DNA of 7,306 bases from Eubacteriales Family XIII. Incertae Sedis bacterium (lineage in GTDB: Bacteria; Bacillota_A; Clostridia; Peptostreptococcales; Anaerovoracaceae): the NCBI GenBank assembly GCA_031278145.1, contig JAITLA010000123.1, positions 1 through 7,306 of the forward strand. The letters run 5' to 3'. The notes beneath the pieces are model-generated. The model was given only the letters and a program-made list of their open reading frames with translations. It was not told where the DNA came from and did not search any database. Below, piece by piece: positions 1-6,696 of the stretch (positions are counted from its first letter, which is position 1; each line of letters begins with the position of its first letter). Position numbers and translations under genes: made by a program.

Positions 1-7
1 GATTGCG

Positions 8-13
8 TATAAT
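8..13 (+). promoter_or_regulatory. Possible -10 box upstream of the rpn remnant
   Basis: A perfect TATAAT lies 20 bases before the ATG at 33. The -35 element would fall outside the window, so the promoter cannot be confirmed. Transcription would start near base 20, only a few bases before the GGAGG ribosome site at 23-27, so the leader would be very short. Confidence 0.3.
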
Positions 14-234
14 ATTGTTGACGGAGGTGACGATGGCGGGGAACGCGGACGACAAGGGCTACAGGAGAATACTGTCCGACAAGCGGAATTTCTGCGATTT
101 CGTGAAGAACCATATTGCCGCGCCTTGGGTGGAGCGGCTTGACCCGGACGCCTTGGAGCTCGTCGACACGCGCTTCGTCACAAAGGACTTCAAGGACAAA
201 GAAGCCGACATCATCTACAGGGCGCGGGGCGGTA

Positions 235-263
235 AACTCCAAACCGGCTAAAGCCGGGGAGTT
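235..263 (+). repeat. Two-tier hairpin, left part of the insertion
   Basis: The outer arms are AACTCC (235-240) and GGAGTT (258-263). The inner arms are CCGGCT (244-249) and AGCCGG (252-257). There is an AAA bulge at 241-243 and an AA loop. All 12 pairs are perfect. The design is similar to the hairpin at 7261-7289. Confidence 0.8.
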
Positions 264-282
264 CTCGCATGGCACCTTCCAT

Positions 283-301
283 CCGTTTACTGCGTAAACG
301 G
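283..301 (+). repeat. 8-bp perfect hairpin, right part of the insertion
   Basis: CCGTTTAC (283-290) and GTAAACGG (294-301) are perfect inverted copies around a TGC loop. It lies about 18 bases from the right edge of the inserted unit, as a subterminal hairpin would. Confidence 0.8.
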
Positions 302-532
302 GGATAGGCGCGCATTGAGGGCGGCGACACGGTGTTCTACGTCCATTTGGAGCTGCAGTCCGAGCCGGATTTCACGATGCCCTTCCGCTTGCTCGTGTAC
401 ATGACGGAGCTCCTGCGAAGGAGCAAATCGCTTGGCGACTACGCCGCGTTCATCGGACGTGCTGCACCGCTTCCCGGAAGCAAAACAGTAACTTCTGTTC
501 CATGCATTGCTCTCAACCGTGTGATTTTTTTC

Positions 533-561
533 TCGACGTTCGACAGTATCCAAGTTATAAT
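533..561 (+). promoter_or_regulatory. Sigma-70 promoter for the DUF3990 cassette
   Basis: A perfect -10 box TATAAT (556-561) is preceded, at 17 bp spacing, by TCGACG (533-538), a 4/6 match to TTGACA. Transcription would start near 568, about 38 bases before the first start codon at 606. It lies in the degenerate tail of the rpn remnant. Confidence 0.55.
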
Positions 562-605
562 ATCATTAGAGAACTACTTAATGGAAATGTCGAAGAGGGC
601 GACGA

Positions 606-1157
606 ATGTCAAGCATTATCACGCTTTATCATGGGACAATCCACGAGTTTGATAAAATCGATGTGACCAAAGGAAAGGGCAACAAAGACTACGGGAGAGG
701 GTTTTACACCTCGCGTGATATTCGTCATGCCGAGCGACTTGCAATTCGGAACAAGAGCATCGAGGAAGAGCGTTTTGCTCTGCGCGGGATAAAGAAGAAT
801 CTTACGCCTTGGCTTTATACGTTCGACTTCGATCTTTGCAACTTGGGAACACTTGACGTAAAGGAGTTTGGCACAGCCGACAGAGAATGGATGCGGTTTG
901 TGGTTCTCAATCGGGAAAGTAGAAGCAAAGTCCGGCAGCACGAATATGATATTGTGATGGGTCCCACCGCGAACGATAATACCCGTGCGGCAATACAGAC
1001 CATCATGCCGCTTACCAAGGGACAAGTCATGACGGATAAAGCCATCGATGCATTGATCGCTCTCATAGAGCCGGATAATTTACCGCGGCAGTTTTTCTTT
1101 GGAACACAGCGCGCGGCCGACCTGCTCCACCTGAATGGAAGGAGGATAATCCGGTGA
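606..1157 (+). CDS. DUF3990 protein, putative ADP-ribosyltransferase-like toxin
   Basis: This 183-residue soluble protein has no signal peptide or membrane segment. It starts at an ATG with GAGGG six bases upstream (595-599). Near the N-terminus is LYHGT (residues 7-11), followed by KDYGRGFYTS (27-36). This pairing recalls the His-Gly-Thr and Gly-x-Gly-hydrophobic-Tyr elements of the NAD pocket in PARP-like ADP-ribosyltransferases and is typical of DUF3990 (PF13151). EYDIVMGPTAND (113-124) is a further block I associate with that family. Similar proteins occur beside small DUF3791 proteins, as here. The next gene begins within its stop codon. An NAD-using toxin or effector that modifies a host or phage target is an inference; the third catalytic residue (often Glu) cannot be placed from sequence alone. 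Its base composition is visibly poorer in GC than the leu genes, suggesting acquisition by transfer. Confidence 0.85.
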   Translation: MSSIITLYHGTIHEFDKIDVTKGKGNKDYGRGFYTSRDIRHAERLAIRNKSIEEERFALRGIKKNLTPWLYTFDFDLCNLGTLDVKEFGTADREWMRFVVLNRESRSKVRQHEYDIVMGPTANDNTRAAIQTIMPLTKGQVMTDKAIDALIALIEPDNLPRQFFFGTQRAADLLHLNGRRIIR

Positions 1158-1399
1158 AAGAAGTCAATGATAACATCGTTGAAATTTGCATGGAATCCAT
1201 CGCGGCGCAGGTGGCGGACGCGTATGCCGAGAAGCATAACATCCCTGTGACCGATGCCATGCGATTGTTCATGGCGACCAAAACATACGAGTTGCTGGCA
1301 AATCCAAAGTCCTATCTGTATCTTGAAGCGGCCCCCTATGTGGAGGATATGTTACGTGCGGAATTGTCCGGCGACTGGGAAAGCTGGATGGAGGTGTAG
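1154..1399 (+). CDS. Small helical protein, middle gene of the DUF3990 cassette
   Basis: I do not recognise a named family with certainty for this 81-residue acidic protein. It starts at a GTG whose last two bases belong to the TGA of the preceding gene (1155-1157). GGAGG at 1141-1145 sits eight bases upstream and supports this start. The protein appears all-helical and has no membrane segment. Residues such as AEKHNIPVTDAMRLF and the Tyr-Leu-Tyr-Leu stretch are patterned like the small DUF3791-type proteins that accompany DUF3990 genes, so it may be a divergent relative. The 4-nt overlap implies translational coupling and a fixed ratio with the DUF3990 protein, as expected for a partner, adaptor or antitoxin. 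That role is inferred from position only. Confidence 0.75.
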   Translation: MKEVNDNIVEICMESIAAQVADAYAEKHNIPVTDAMRLFMATKTYELLANPKSYLYLEAAPYVEDMLRAELSGDWESWMEV

Positions 1400-1620
1400 T
1401 GGTGGAAACGCGTAAGTTCAATGACGTGGCCTATTTTCAGGTTGGCATAGCGAGAAAATACATGCGGCGGCACAATCTGACGCCCTTGCAATTTATCGAG
1501 ATGGATACGCGGTATCATATCCTGCATCTGCTTGAAGTCGGATATGAGCCGTTCCACCTCACCGGGGACGAGGGCGTCCTTGACGAGATTGATGAAATCG
1601 TGGCGGAACAGCAAAGTTGA
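1399..1620 (+). CDS. DUF3791-like small protein
   Basis: This 73-residue protein resembles DUF3791. Its first half (AYFQVGIARKYMRRHNLTPL) matches the helix-plus-turn that opens such proteins, and it ends with an acidic VLDEIDEIV helix like the usual closing 'DIDEYI' motif. Two in-frame GTG codons can start it: 1399, overlapping the preceding TAG by one base, or 1402. The ribosome site GGAGG (1390-1394) is four bases from the first and seven from the second, so 1402 is equally plausible. It is the last gene of the cassette. DUF3791 genes commonly neighbour DUF3990 genes, and an antitoxin or regulatory role is a reasonable but unproven inference. No DNA-binding motif is evident. Confidence 0.75.
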   Translation: MVETRKFNDVAYFQVGIARKYMRRHNLTPLQFIEMDTRYHILHLLEVGYEPFHLTGDEGVLDEIDEIVAEQQS

Positions 1621-1663
1621 AGCAAATCACGGCCGTTCCATCCTCGTTCACACGATTCGGCGC

Positions 1664-1694
1664 ATTGCCGCCCGCCCGCCGTGCCGCCGGCAAT
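1664..1694 (+). terminator. Weak hairpin after the DUF3990 cassette
   Basis: ATTGCCG (1664-1670) and CGGCAAT (1688-1694) form a 7-bp stem with a 17-base loop, followed by only three Ts. It lies about 45 bases past the last stop codon. It could be a poor terminator but has no real U-tract. Confidence 0.25.
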
Positions 1695-1696
1695 TT

Positions 1697-1721
1697 ACTG
1701 TAAATTCTGATTTATTACAGT
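1697..1721. promoter_or_regulatory. Inverted repeat upstream of the leu promoter
   Basis: ACTGTAA (1697-1703) and TTACAGT (1715-1721) are perfect inverted copies with an 11-base AT-rich centre, ending 22 bases before the -35 box. The position and dyad symmetry fit a regulator binding site, but no known operator is recognised. Confidence 0.35.
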
Positions 1722-1743
1722 TCGGATCCGCGCAAAAAACAAT

Positions 1744-1773
1744 TTGACAAAGGAAGCATTCCTCCTTTATACT
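1744..1773 (+). promoter_or_regulatory. Strong sigma-70 promoter of the leu operon
   Basis: A perfect -35 box TTGACA (1744-1749) and a near-consensus -10 box TATACT (1768-1773) are separated by 18 bp. Transcription would begin near 1780, immediately before the T-box leader. Control is then expected to act mainly by attenuation. Confidence 0.85.
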
Positions 1774-1779
1774 GAAAAG

Positions 1780-2076
1780 CAATCCGAACCGAATAGAGCA
1801 AATGCTATGACGGAGCGCTCCCCATCCCGCAGAGGACGTTGCAGAGAGCCGGCGCCTGCTGAAAGCCGGTACGCCTTGGGACCGGGGATTCTCTCTCCCG
1901 AGCAGAGCTTCCGAACGGGGCGCGCCGCGCCTTCATTAAGAGGCTACGGCAGGTTCCGTTATCAGGACCGAGGATTTGTTGGAATCCGATGAGTTGACCG
2001 GCCGATTGCCGGTAAACGGGGTGGTACCGCGGTAGATATTATCGTCCCCGGAGCAGCGAAAGCTCCGGGGATTTTT
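1780..2076 (+). ncRNA. T-box riboswitch leader, leucine type
   Basis: This roughly 300-base leader senses uncharged tRNA and controls read-through into leuA. In order it shows: Stem I, with lower pairs GCTC (1817-1820)/GAGC (1900-1903) and ATCCC (1824-1828)/GGGAT (1885-1889); the AGAGAG bulge (1843-1848); an apical CCGGC/GCCGG stem up to 1870; the conserved CCGTTATC block (1956-1963); hairpins at 1972-1987 and 1997-2013; the T-box TGGTACCGCG (2022-2031); and a terminator. The loop on the 3' side of Stem I reads TCTCTCTCCC (1890-1899). A CTC triplet there (1891-1893 or 1893-1895) would be the leucine specifier, which fits the downstream genes. UGGU in the bulge pairs with an A discriminator followed by CCA, as in tRNA-Leu. 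GGGG (2018-2021) pairs with CCCC (2046-2049) in the antiterminator and so competes with the terminator. The T-box call is firm; the exact specifier register is less certain. Confidence 0.93.
2046..2076 (+). terminator. Intrinsic terminator of the T-box leader
   Basis: CCCCGGAGC (2046-2054) and GCTCCGGGG (2062-2070) form a perfect 9-bp GC-rich stem around AGCGAAA, followed by A and TTTTT (2072-2076). The 5' arm is shared with the antiterminator, so binding of uncharged tRNA would disrupt this hairpin and allow leu expression. Confidence 0.93.
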
Positions 2077-2177
2077 ATATGTCCGGGGCAGGGTTTCCGG
2101 GGATTTCGCCCGGGGCGGCCGGCGCGAAAAACGACGCCGGAAACCGCACATGGAATGCAAAAAGGAGGATTCGTATC

Positions 2178-3740
2178 ATGGCAAGAGCAATCAAGATCTT
2201 CGACACGACGCTGCGCGACGGCGAGCAATCCCCGGGCTGCAGCATGAATCTGAAAGAGAAAATCAAGATGGCCAAGCAGCTCGAACGCATGCGCGTCGAT
2301 ATCGTAGAGGCGGGCTTCGCGATCTCGTCCCAAGGCGATTTCCTCTCCGTCAAGGCGATAGCCGAAACGCTGAAGGACTGCACGGTCGCGAGCCTCGCGA
2401 GGGCCGGCGAGAAGGACATAGACCGGGCTTGGGAGGCCGTGAAGGGCGCCGTAGACCCGCGCATCCACCTCTTCATCGCAACCTCGCCGCTCCACATGGA
2501 GCACAAGTTGCAAATGAAGCCGGACGAGGTGTACGAGCGCGCCGTCGCCATGACGGCGCGCGCCGCCAAATACTGCGGCAACATCCAGTTTTCCGCCGAG
2601 GACGCGACGCGCAGCGACATAAACTTCCTCGCGCGCGTGCTGGAGGGCGTGATTGCCGCGGGCGCGACGACGATCAACCTGCCGGACACCGTCGGCTATA
2701 CGACGCCCGACGAGCACCGCGAATTCTTCATGCGGATCCGCGAGTTGGCGCCCTCGCTCGAAAAGGTCACGCTCTCCTCGCACTGTCACAACGACCTCGG
2801 CCTCGCCGCGGCGAATTCGCTGGCCGCCGTGCGGGGCGGCGCGGGCCAGGTGGAATGCACGGTCAACGGCATAGGCGAGCGCGCGGGCAACGCCGCGATG
2901 GAGGAGATCGTCATGACGCTGCACACGCGCAAGCCCTTCTACGACGCGGAAACGCGCATCGTGACAAGCGAGATCATGCGTTCCTCCGATCTGCTGACGC
3001 GCATCACGGGCGTCAAGGTGCAGCCGAACAAGGCCGTCGTCGGCCGCAACGCCTTCGCGCACGAGGCCGGCATCCACCAGCACGGCGTCTTGCAGGATAG
3101 GCGCACCTACGAGATCATGACGCCGGAATCCATCGGCCTGAACAAGAACAACCTCGTGCTCGGCAAGCATTCCGGCAAGCACGCCTTCCGCGACCGCGTG
3201 AAAACGCTCGGCTACGAGCTGAGCGATGCCGAATTGGAAATCGCCTTCGAAAAATTCAAATCGCTTGCGGACAAGAAAAAAACGGTATATGATAGGGACA
3301 TTGAAGCCATCGTCGCGAAGGAGGCCGTGCAGGTTCCGCGCACCTATCGCCTGGACGGCTTCGTGATCAACAGCGGCAACACGATCACCTCCACCGCCGT
3401 GATCCGCATGCTGCGGGACGGAAGGGTCCACGAGAAGGTTTCGCGCGGCGAGGGCCCCGTGGACGCCGCGTTCAAGGCCATCGAGAAGATCATCGGGCGC
3501 GAGTTGACGCTGGAGGAATATCAGATCAGCTCCGTTACCGAGGGCGAGGACGCCTTGGGCGACGCGCGCGTGCGGATCAAGACCGCGGACGGCGCGGCCT
3601 TCTCGGGCCGGGGGCTCTCCACCGACGTGATCGAGGCCGGCATACACGCCTATGTGAACGCGGTCAACAAGATGCTCTACGCCGAAAAGGAAGGCATCGG
3701 CGCGGAGAAGCCGGACGCCGACAAATTTGACGCCGTTTGA
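2178..3740 (+). CDS. leuA: 2-isopropylmalate synthase
   Basis: LeuA catalyses the committed step of leucine synthesis, condensing acetyl-CoA with 2-ketoisovalerate to 2-isopropylmalate in the cytosol. At 520 residues it has full family length. The TIM-barrel domain begins with [13 protein letters not shown] (8-20). The metal ligands are visible as D9, H202 and H204 (in HCHNDLG) and N238 (in [10 protein letters not shown]). GIHQHG (298-303) and the [14 protein letters not shown] segment follow and match leucine-pathway enzymes. From about residue 386 comes the C-terminal LeuA dimer/allosteric domain, so feedback inhibition by leucine is expected. Length and motifs favour LeuA over citramalate or homocitrate synthase. 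The start at 2178 is chosen for AAAGGAGG at 2161-2168; an in-frame extension upstream runs into the T-box terminator and is not credible. It is the first gene after the riboswitch. Confidence 0.97.
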   Translation: MARAIKIFDTTLRDGEQSPGCSMNLKEKIKMAKQLERMRVDIVEAGFAISSQGDFLSVKAIAETLKDCTVASLARAGEKDIDRAWEAVKGAVDPRIHLFIATSPLHMEHKLQMKPDEVYERAVAMTARAAKYCGNIQFSAEDATRSDINFLARVLEGVIAAGATTINLPDTVGYTTPDEHREFFMRIRELAPSLEKVTLSSHCHNDLGLAAANSLAAVRGGAGQVECTVNGIGERAGNAAMEEIVMTLHTRKPFYDAETRIVTSEIMRSSDLLTRITGVKVQPNKAVVGRNAFAHEAGIHQHGVLQDRRTYEIMTPESIGLNKNNLVLGKHSGKHAFRDRVKTLGYELSDAELEIAFEKFKSLADKKKTVYDRDIEAIVAKEAVQVPRTYRLDGFVINSGNTITSTAVIRMLRDGRVHEKVSRGEGPVDAAFKAIEKIIGRELTLEEYQISSVTEGEDALGDARVRIKTADGAAFSGRGLSTDVIEAGIHAYVNAVNKMLYAEKEGIGAEKPDADKFDAV

Positions 3741-3788
3741 GCCTTCGGGGCTTGCGTGGCAACAAGAACAGAAAGGCAGGATACCGAC

Positions 3789-5066
3789 ATGGGCATGACC
3801 ATGACACAAAAAATCCTCGCGGCGCACGCGGGCCGCAAGCGGGTCAAGGCGGGCCAATTCATCGAGGCCGCGCTCGACATCGTTCTCGCCAACGACATCA
3901 CGGGGCCGCCGGCCGTCAAGGAGTTTGAAAGGATGGGCACGGAAGGCGTCTTTGACGTGAACAAGGTGGTGCTCGTACCGGATCACTTCACGCCCAACAA
4001 GGACATCAAGGCGGCCGAACAGTGCAAGATCCTGCGCGCCTTCGCCGCCGCACAGGGGATCGTGCATTACTTCGAGGTGGGCGAGATGGGCATCGAGCAC
4101 GCGCTCCTGCCGGAAAAGGGGCTCGTCGTCGCCGGCGACGCGGTGATAGGCGCCGATTCCCATACCTGCACCTACGGCGCGCTCGGAGCCTTCGCCACGG
4201 GCATAGGCTCCACGGACATGGCCGCGGGCATGGCCACCGGCAAGGCTTGGTTCAAGGTCCCCGCCGCGATCCGCTTCGAGCTGACGGGCAGGCCCGGCAA
4301 ATGGGTGAGCGGCAAGGATGTGATCCTGCACATCATCGGCAGGATAGGGGTGGACGGCGCACTCTACAAATCCATGGAATTCATGGGGCCGGGGCTCAAG
4401 CATCTCTCGATGGACGACCGGCTGACGATGGCGAACATGGCCATCGAGGCCGGCGCGAAGAATGGCATATTCGCGGTCGATGAAAAGACCCGCGCGTACA
4501 TGAAGGCGCACAGGAACAAAAACAAGGCCCTTGCGAAACGCATTCGCGTCTACGCGCCGGACGAGGACGCCGATTACGAGCGCAGCGTCCGCGTCGATCT
4601 GTCGGAGATCCGGCCGACCGTGGCCTTCCCGCATCTGCCGGAGAACACGCGGACCATCGACGAGGTGGGCGAGGTCAAGATCGATCAGGTCGTGATCGGC
4701 TCCTGCACGAACGGGCGCTACGAGGACATGAAGATCGCCGCGAAGCTGCTCAAGGGGCGCAAGGTGGCGCGGGGCGTCCGCTGCCTCATATTTCCGGGCA
4801 CGCAGCGGATCTATCTGGACTGCGTAAGGGACGGCTTCGCGGAGATCTTCGTGAAGGCCGGCGCCGTGCTGTCCACGCCCACCTGCGGTCCCTGCCTCGG
4901 CGGGCACAGCGGTATACTGGCCGCGGGCGAACGGGCGATATCCACCACGAACCGGAATTTCATCGGCCGCATGGGCCACGTGGATTCCGAGGTCTATCTG
5001 GCAAGTCCCGCGGTGGCGGCGGCCTCCGCAATCAAGGGATATATCGCGAATCCGGAGGAGGTGTAA
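3789..5066 (+). CDS. leuC: 3-isopropylmalate dehydratase, large subunit
   Basis: With LeuD, this aconitase-family protein interconverts 2- and 3-isopropylmalate. The three cysteines that hold the 4Fe-4S cluster are C306 (in [11 protein letters not shown]), C366 and C369 (in TCGPCLGG). DHFTPN and [12 protein letters not shown] are also diagnostic. At 425 residues it is the short form found in archaea and Clostridia (E. coli LeuC is about 466). The ATG at 3789 is preferred: GGCAGGA ends about eight bases upstream, and translation gives [15 protein letters not shown], like its relatives. A GTG at 3756 would add 11 unconvincing residues. ATGs at 3795 and 3801 are also possible. It follows leuA after 48 bases, and leuD starts two bases after its stop. 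The exposed cluster makes the enzyme oxygen-sensitive. Confidence 0.96.
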   Translation: MGMTMTQKILAAHAGRKRVKAGQFIEAALDIVLANDITGPPAVKEFERMGTEGVFDVNKVVLVPDHFTPNKDIKAAEQCKILRAFAAAQGIVHYFEVGEMGIEHALLPEKGLVVAGDAVIGADSHTCTYGALGAFATGIGSTDMAAGMATGKAWFKVPAAIRFELTGRPGKWVSGKDVILHIIGRIGVDGALYKSMEFMGPGLKHLSMDDRLTMANMAIEAGAKNGIFAVDEKTRAYMKAHRNKNKALAKRIRVYAPDEDADYERSVRVDLSEIRPTVAFPHLPENTRTIDEVGEVKIDQVVIGSCTNGRYEDMKIAAKLLKGRKVARGVRCLIFPGTQRIYLDCVRDGFAEIFVKAGAVLSTPTCGPCLGGHSGILAAGERAISTTNRNFIGRMGHVDSEVYLASPAVAAASAIKGYIANPEEV

Positions 5067-5068
5067 GC

Positions 5069-5548
5069 ATGGCGAGGGTATTCAAATACGGGGAAAACGT
5101 CGATACCGACGTCATCATCCCGGCCAGATATCTGGTGACCTCCGACCCGGCCGAGCTGGCGGGGCACTGTATGGAGGACATCGACAAGGACTTTGCCGCG
5201 CGCGTGAAGCCGGGTGATTTCATCGTCGCGGGCAAGAACTTCGGCTGCGGCTCGTCGCGCGAGCACGCGCCGATTGCGATAAAGGGCGCGGGCGTGGCCT
5301 GCGTCATCGCGCCGAGCTTCGCGCGGATATTCTATCGCAACGCGTTCAACACGGGGCTTCCCATACTCGAATCGGCGGAGGCCGCGGAACGGATCGACGC
5401 GGGCGACGAGCTGGAGATCGACTTCACGACGGGCGTGATCCGCAACCGCACGAAGGACGAGAGCTATCGGGCGGAGCCCTTTCCGCCGTTTATATCGCAG
5501 CTTATTGAGCGGGGCGGACTTGTGGAGTACGTGAAATCGCAGAAATAG
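5069..5548 (+). CDS. leuD: 3-isopropylmalate dehydratase, small subunit
   Basis: This swivel-domain subunit completes the LeuCD isomerase and closes over the active site formed with LeuC. The 159 residues correspond to the short archaeal/clostridial type (E. coli LeuD is about 200). [19 protein letters not shown] at the start carries the substrate-loop YLVT (21-24). [12 protein letters not shown] (57-68) is the hallmark of the family. The start is clear: GGAGGAGG ends about six bases before the ATG, and only two bases separate it from the leuC stop, so the two subunits are probably translationally coupled for equal production. A homoaconitase small subunit would look similar, but the surrounding leu genes settle the assignment. 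Confidence 0.95.
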   Translation: MARVFKYGENVDTDVIIPARYLVTSDPAELAGHCMEDIDKDFAARVKPGDFIVAGKNFGCGSSREHAPIAIKGAGVACVIAPSFARIFYRNAFNTGLPILESAEAAERIDAGDELEIDFTTGVIRNRTKDESYRAEPFPPFISQLIERGGLVEYVKSQK

Positions 5549-5588
5549 AGGGTACGGCGCAAAGGTCTGTTTACGGTAAGCGGAAAGG

Positions 5589-6692
5589 ATGAAAAAGGTT
5601 ATGGATTTCAACATTGCGGTGATCAAGGGCGACGGCATAGGCCCGGAGATTGTGGATCAGGCGATCAAGGCGCTCGACGCCGTGGGCGCGGCCTACGGCC
5701 ACGGTTTTCGGTATGAGGAGGTTTTGGCGGGCGGCGCGGCCATAGACGCGACGGGCAAGGCGCTTCCGCAGCGCACCGTCGATGTGTGCAAGGGCGCGGA
5801 CGCCGTGCTGCTCGGCGCGGTGGGGGGCTGGAAATGGGACGATCTGCCCGGGGGCGAACGCCCCGAAACGGCGCTCCTCGGTCTGCGCAAGGCGCTCGGC
5901 CTCTTCGCCAACATACGCCCGGCCCTGCTGTTCACGGAGCTCGCGGGCGCCTGTCCCCTGCGTCCCGAGCTGACGGCGGGCGGCATCGATCTCGTCGTCG
6001 TCCGCGAACTGACGGGGGGCATCTATTTCGGCGAGCGGGGCGTCAAGCAGACCGCCGACATGGGCCGGGCCGCCTACGACGTGGAGATCTATTCCGAGGG
6101 CGAGGTGCGGCGCATAGGCGCCGTGGCCTTCGACATGGCGCGCAAGCGCAAGAAGAAGCTCACGAGCGTGGACAAGGCCAACGTGCTGGAAAGCTCCAGG
6201 CTCTGGCGCCGCGTCATGACGGAGCTCTCCGCCGACCACCCCGACGTGGAGCTTTCGCACCTCTACGTGGACAACGCCGCGATGCAGCTTATCAAGAACC
6301 CGCGGCAGTTTGACGTGATTGTCACGGGGAACATGTTCGGCGACATCCTCTCGGACGAGGCGAGCATGATCACGGGATCTCTGGGCATGCTGCCCTCCGC
6401 CAGCCTGTCCGCGAGCGGGGCCGGCATGTACGAGCCGAGCCACGGCTCCGTGCCCAAGATGGCGGGCCTCGACAGGGCCAACCCGATGGCGACCATCCTC
6501 TCCGCCGCGATGATGCTGCGCCACAGCTTCGACCTGGCGGCCGAAGCCGACGCCGTGGAGAACGCGATCAAGGCCGTGCTCGCGGAGGGATACAGGACGC
6601 CCGACCTCCACACGGAGGGCATGACGCGGATCGGCACGGCGGAGGCCGGCGACCTCGTTGCCGCGCGCGTGAAACGCGTGAAAGGAGAATAA
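5589..6692 (+). CDS. leuB: 3-isopropylmalate dehydrogenase
   Basis: LeuB oxidises and decarboxylates 3-isopropylmalate to 2-ketoisocaproate with a divalent metal and, normally, NAD. The 367 residues have family length. Motifs in order are GDGIGPE (14-20), [10 protein letters not shown] with the catalytic Tyr, [14 protein letters not shown] with the catalytic Lys, [24 protein letters not shown] with the metal-binding Asp residues, and [12 protein letters not shown]. In that last motif most family members read GSAPDIAG, and the Asp-Ile pair selects NAD. Here the pair is K290-M291, which is odd. Two starts compete: ATG 5589 (GGAAAGG adjacent, poor spacing) and ATG 5601, which gives [16 protein letters not shown] and aligns better with typical N-termini. 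It follows leuD after 40 bases and overlaps nothing. ridA begins four bases after its stop. Confidence 0.95.
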   Translation: MKKVMDFNIAVIKGDGIGPEIVDQAIKALDAVGAAYGHGFRYEEVLAGGAAIDATGKALPQRTVDVCKGADAVLLGAVGGWKWDDLPGGERPETALLGLRKALGLFANIRPALLFTELAGACPLRPELTAGGIDLVVVRELTGGIYFGERGVKQTADMGRAAYDVEIYSEGEVRRIGAVAFDMARKRKKKLTSVDKANVLESSRLWRRVMTELSADHPDVELSHLYVDNAAMQLIKNPRQFDVIVTGNMFGDILSDEASMITGSLGMLPSASLSASGAGMYEPSHGSVPKMAGLDRANPMATILSAAMMLRHSFDLAAEADAVENAIKAVLAEGYRTPDLHTEGMTRIGTAEAGDLVAARVKRVKGE

Positions 6693-6696
6693 AACC

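Larger units (their letters stand above)
233..318. mobile_element. Small hairpin-bearing insertion in the rpn remnant
   Basis: An 86-bp unit plus one copy of a 6-bp repeat (GGGCGG at 227-232 and 319-324) separates two halves of a protein that align in frame once 92 bp are removed. The unit encodes nothing obvious. It consists of two hairpins (235-263 and 283-301) joined by about 19 bases. The repeat may be a target-site duplication, or chance in GC-rich DNA. The first hairpin resembles the end hairpins of IS200/IS605-type elements, but those do not usually duplicate their target. A non-autonomous, palindrome-associated element is the best guess. Confidence 0.65.
33..470 (+). pseudogene. Rpn/YhgA-like PD-(D/E)XK nuclease-transposase, disrupted remnant
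   Basis: The N-terminal part, from the ATG at 33 (GGAGG at 23-27), reads like the start of the Rpn family of recombination-promoting nucleases, also called Transposase_31 or PD-(D/E)XK family transposases. Recognisable stretches are YRRILSDKRNFCDF and ELVDTRFVTKDFKDKEADI. The frame hits TAA at 249-251, inside a 92-bp insertion. It resumes in another frame at about 326 with DTVFYVHLELQSEPDFTMPF and LLVYMTELLRR, which are also typical of the family. Removing 92 bp joins the two parts in frame as YRARGGDTVFYVHLE. After LLRR (about 422) the expected central region is missing. A short SLGDYAAFI stretch may be a relic of the C-terminal part, after which the similarity is lost. Intact members run to roughly 250-300 residues, so this copy is surely non-functional. 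The family label is from recognition of the sequence; the exact right boundary is uncertain. Confidence 0.8.

Noticed and set aside
227..318. CRISPR-like or riboswitch interpretation of the hairpin insertion
   Set aside because: There are no repeated spacer units, and the segment interrupts a coding frame in the sense orientation. An inserted element explains it better.
332..652. Plus-strand open frame with a GTG start continuing past the rpn remnant into the DUF3990 start
   Set aside because: The first third is the Rpn continuation. The rest has no family resemblance, spans the promoter at 533-561 and lacks a ribosome site at its start. It is an accidental extension of the pseudogene.
297..2021. 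Shared string GTAAACGGGG at the rpn insertion (294-303) and in the T-box (2012-2021)
   Set aside because: In the T-box it belongs to conserved riboswitch sequence. The shared stretch is only about ten bases with no further similarity, so it is likely chance.
1962..4979. Very long open frame on the minus strand (about 1,000 codons) opposite leuA and leuC
   Set aside because: It is antisense to two well-supported enzymes with full motif sets, spans their intergenic gap and reads into the T-box terminator. Its protein is a low-complexity Arg/Ala/Val/His-rich sequence typical of the complement of GC-rich codons, so it is an artefact of codon bias.
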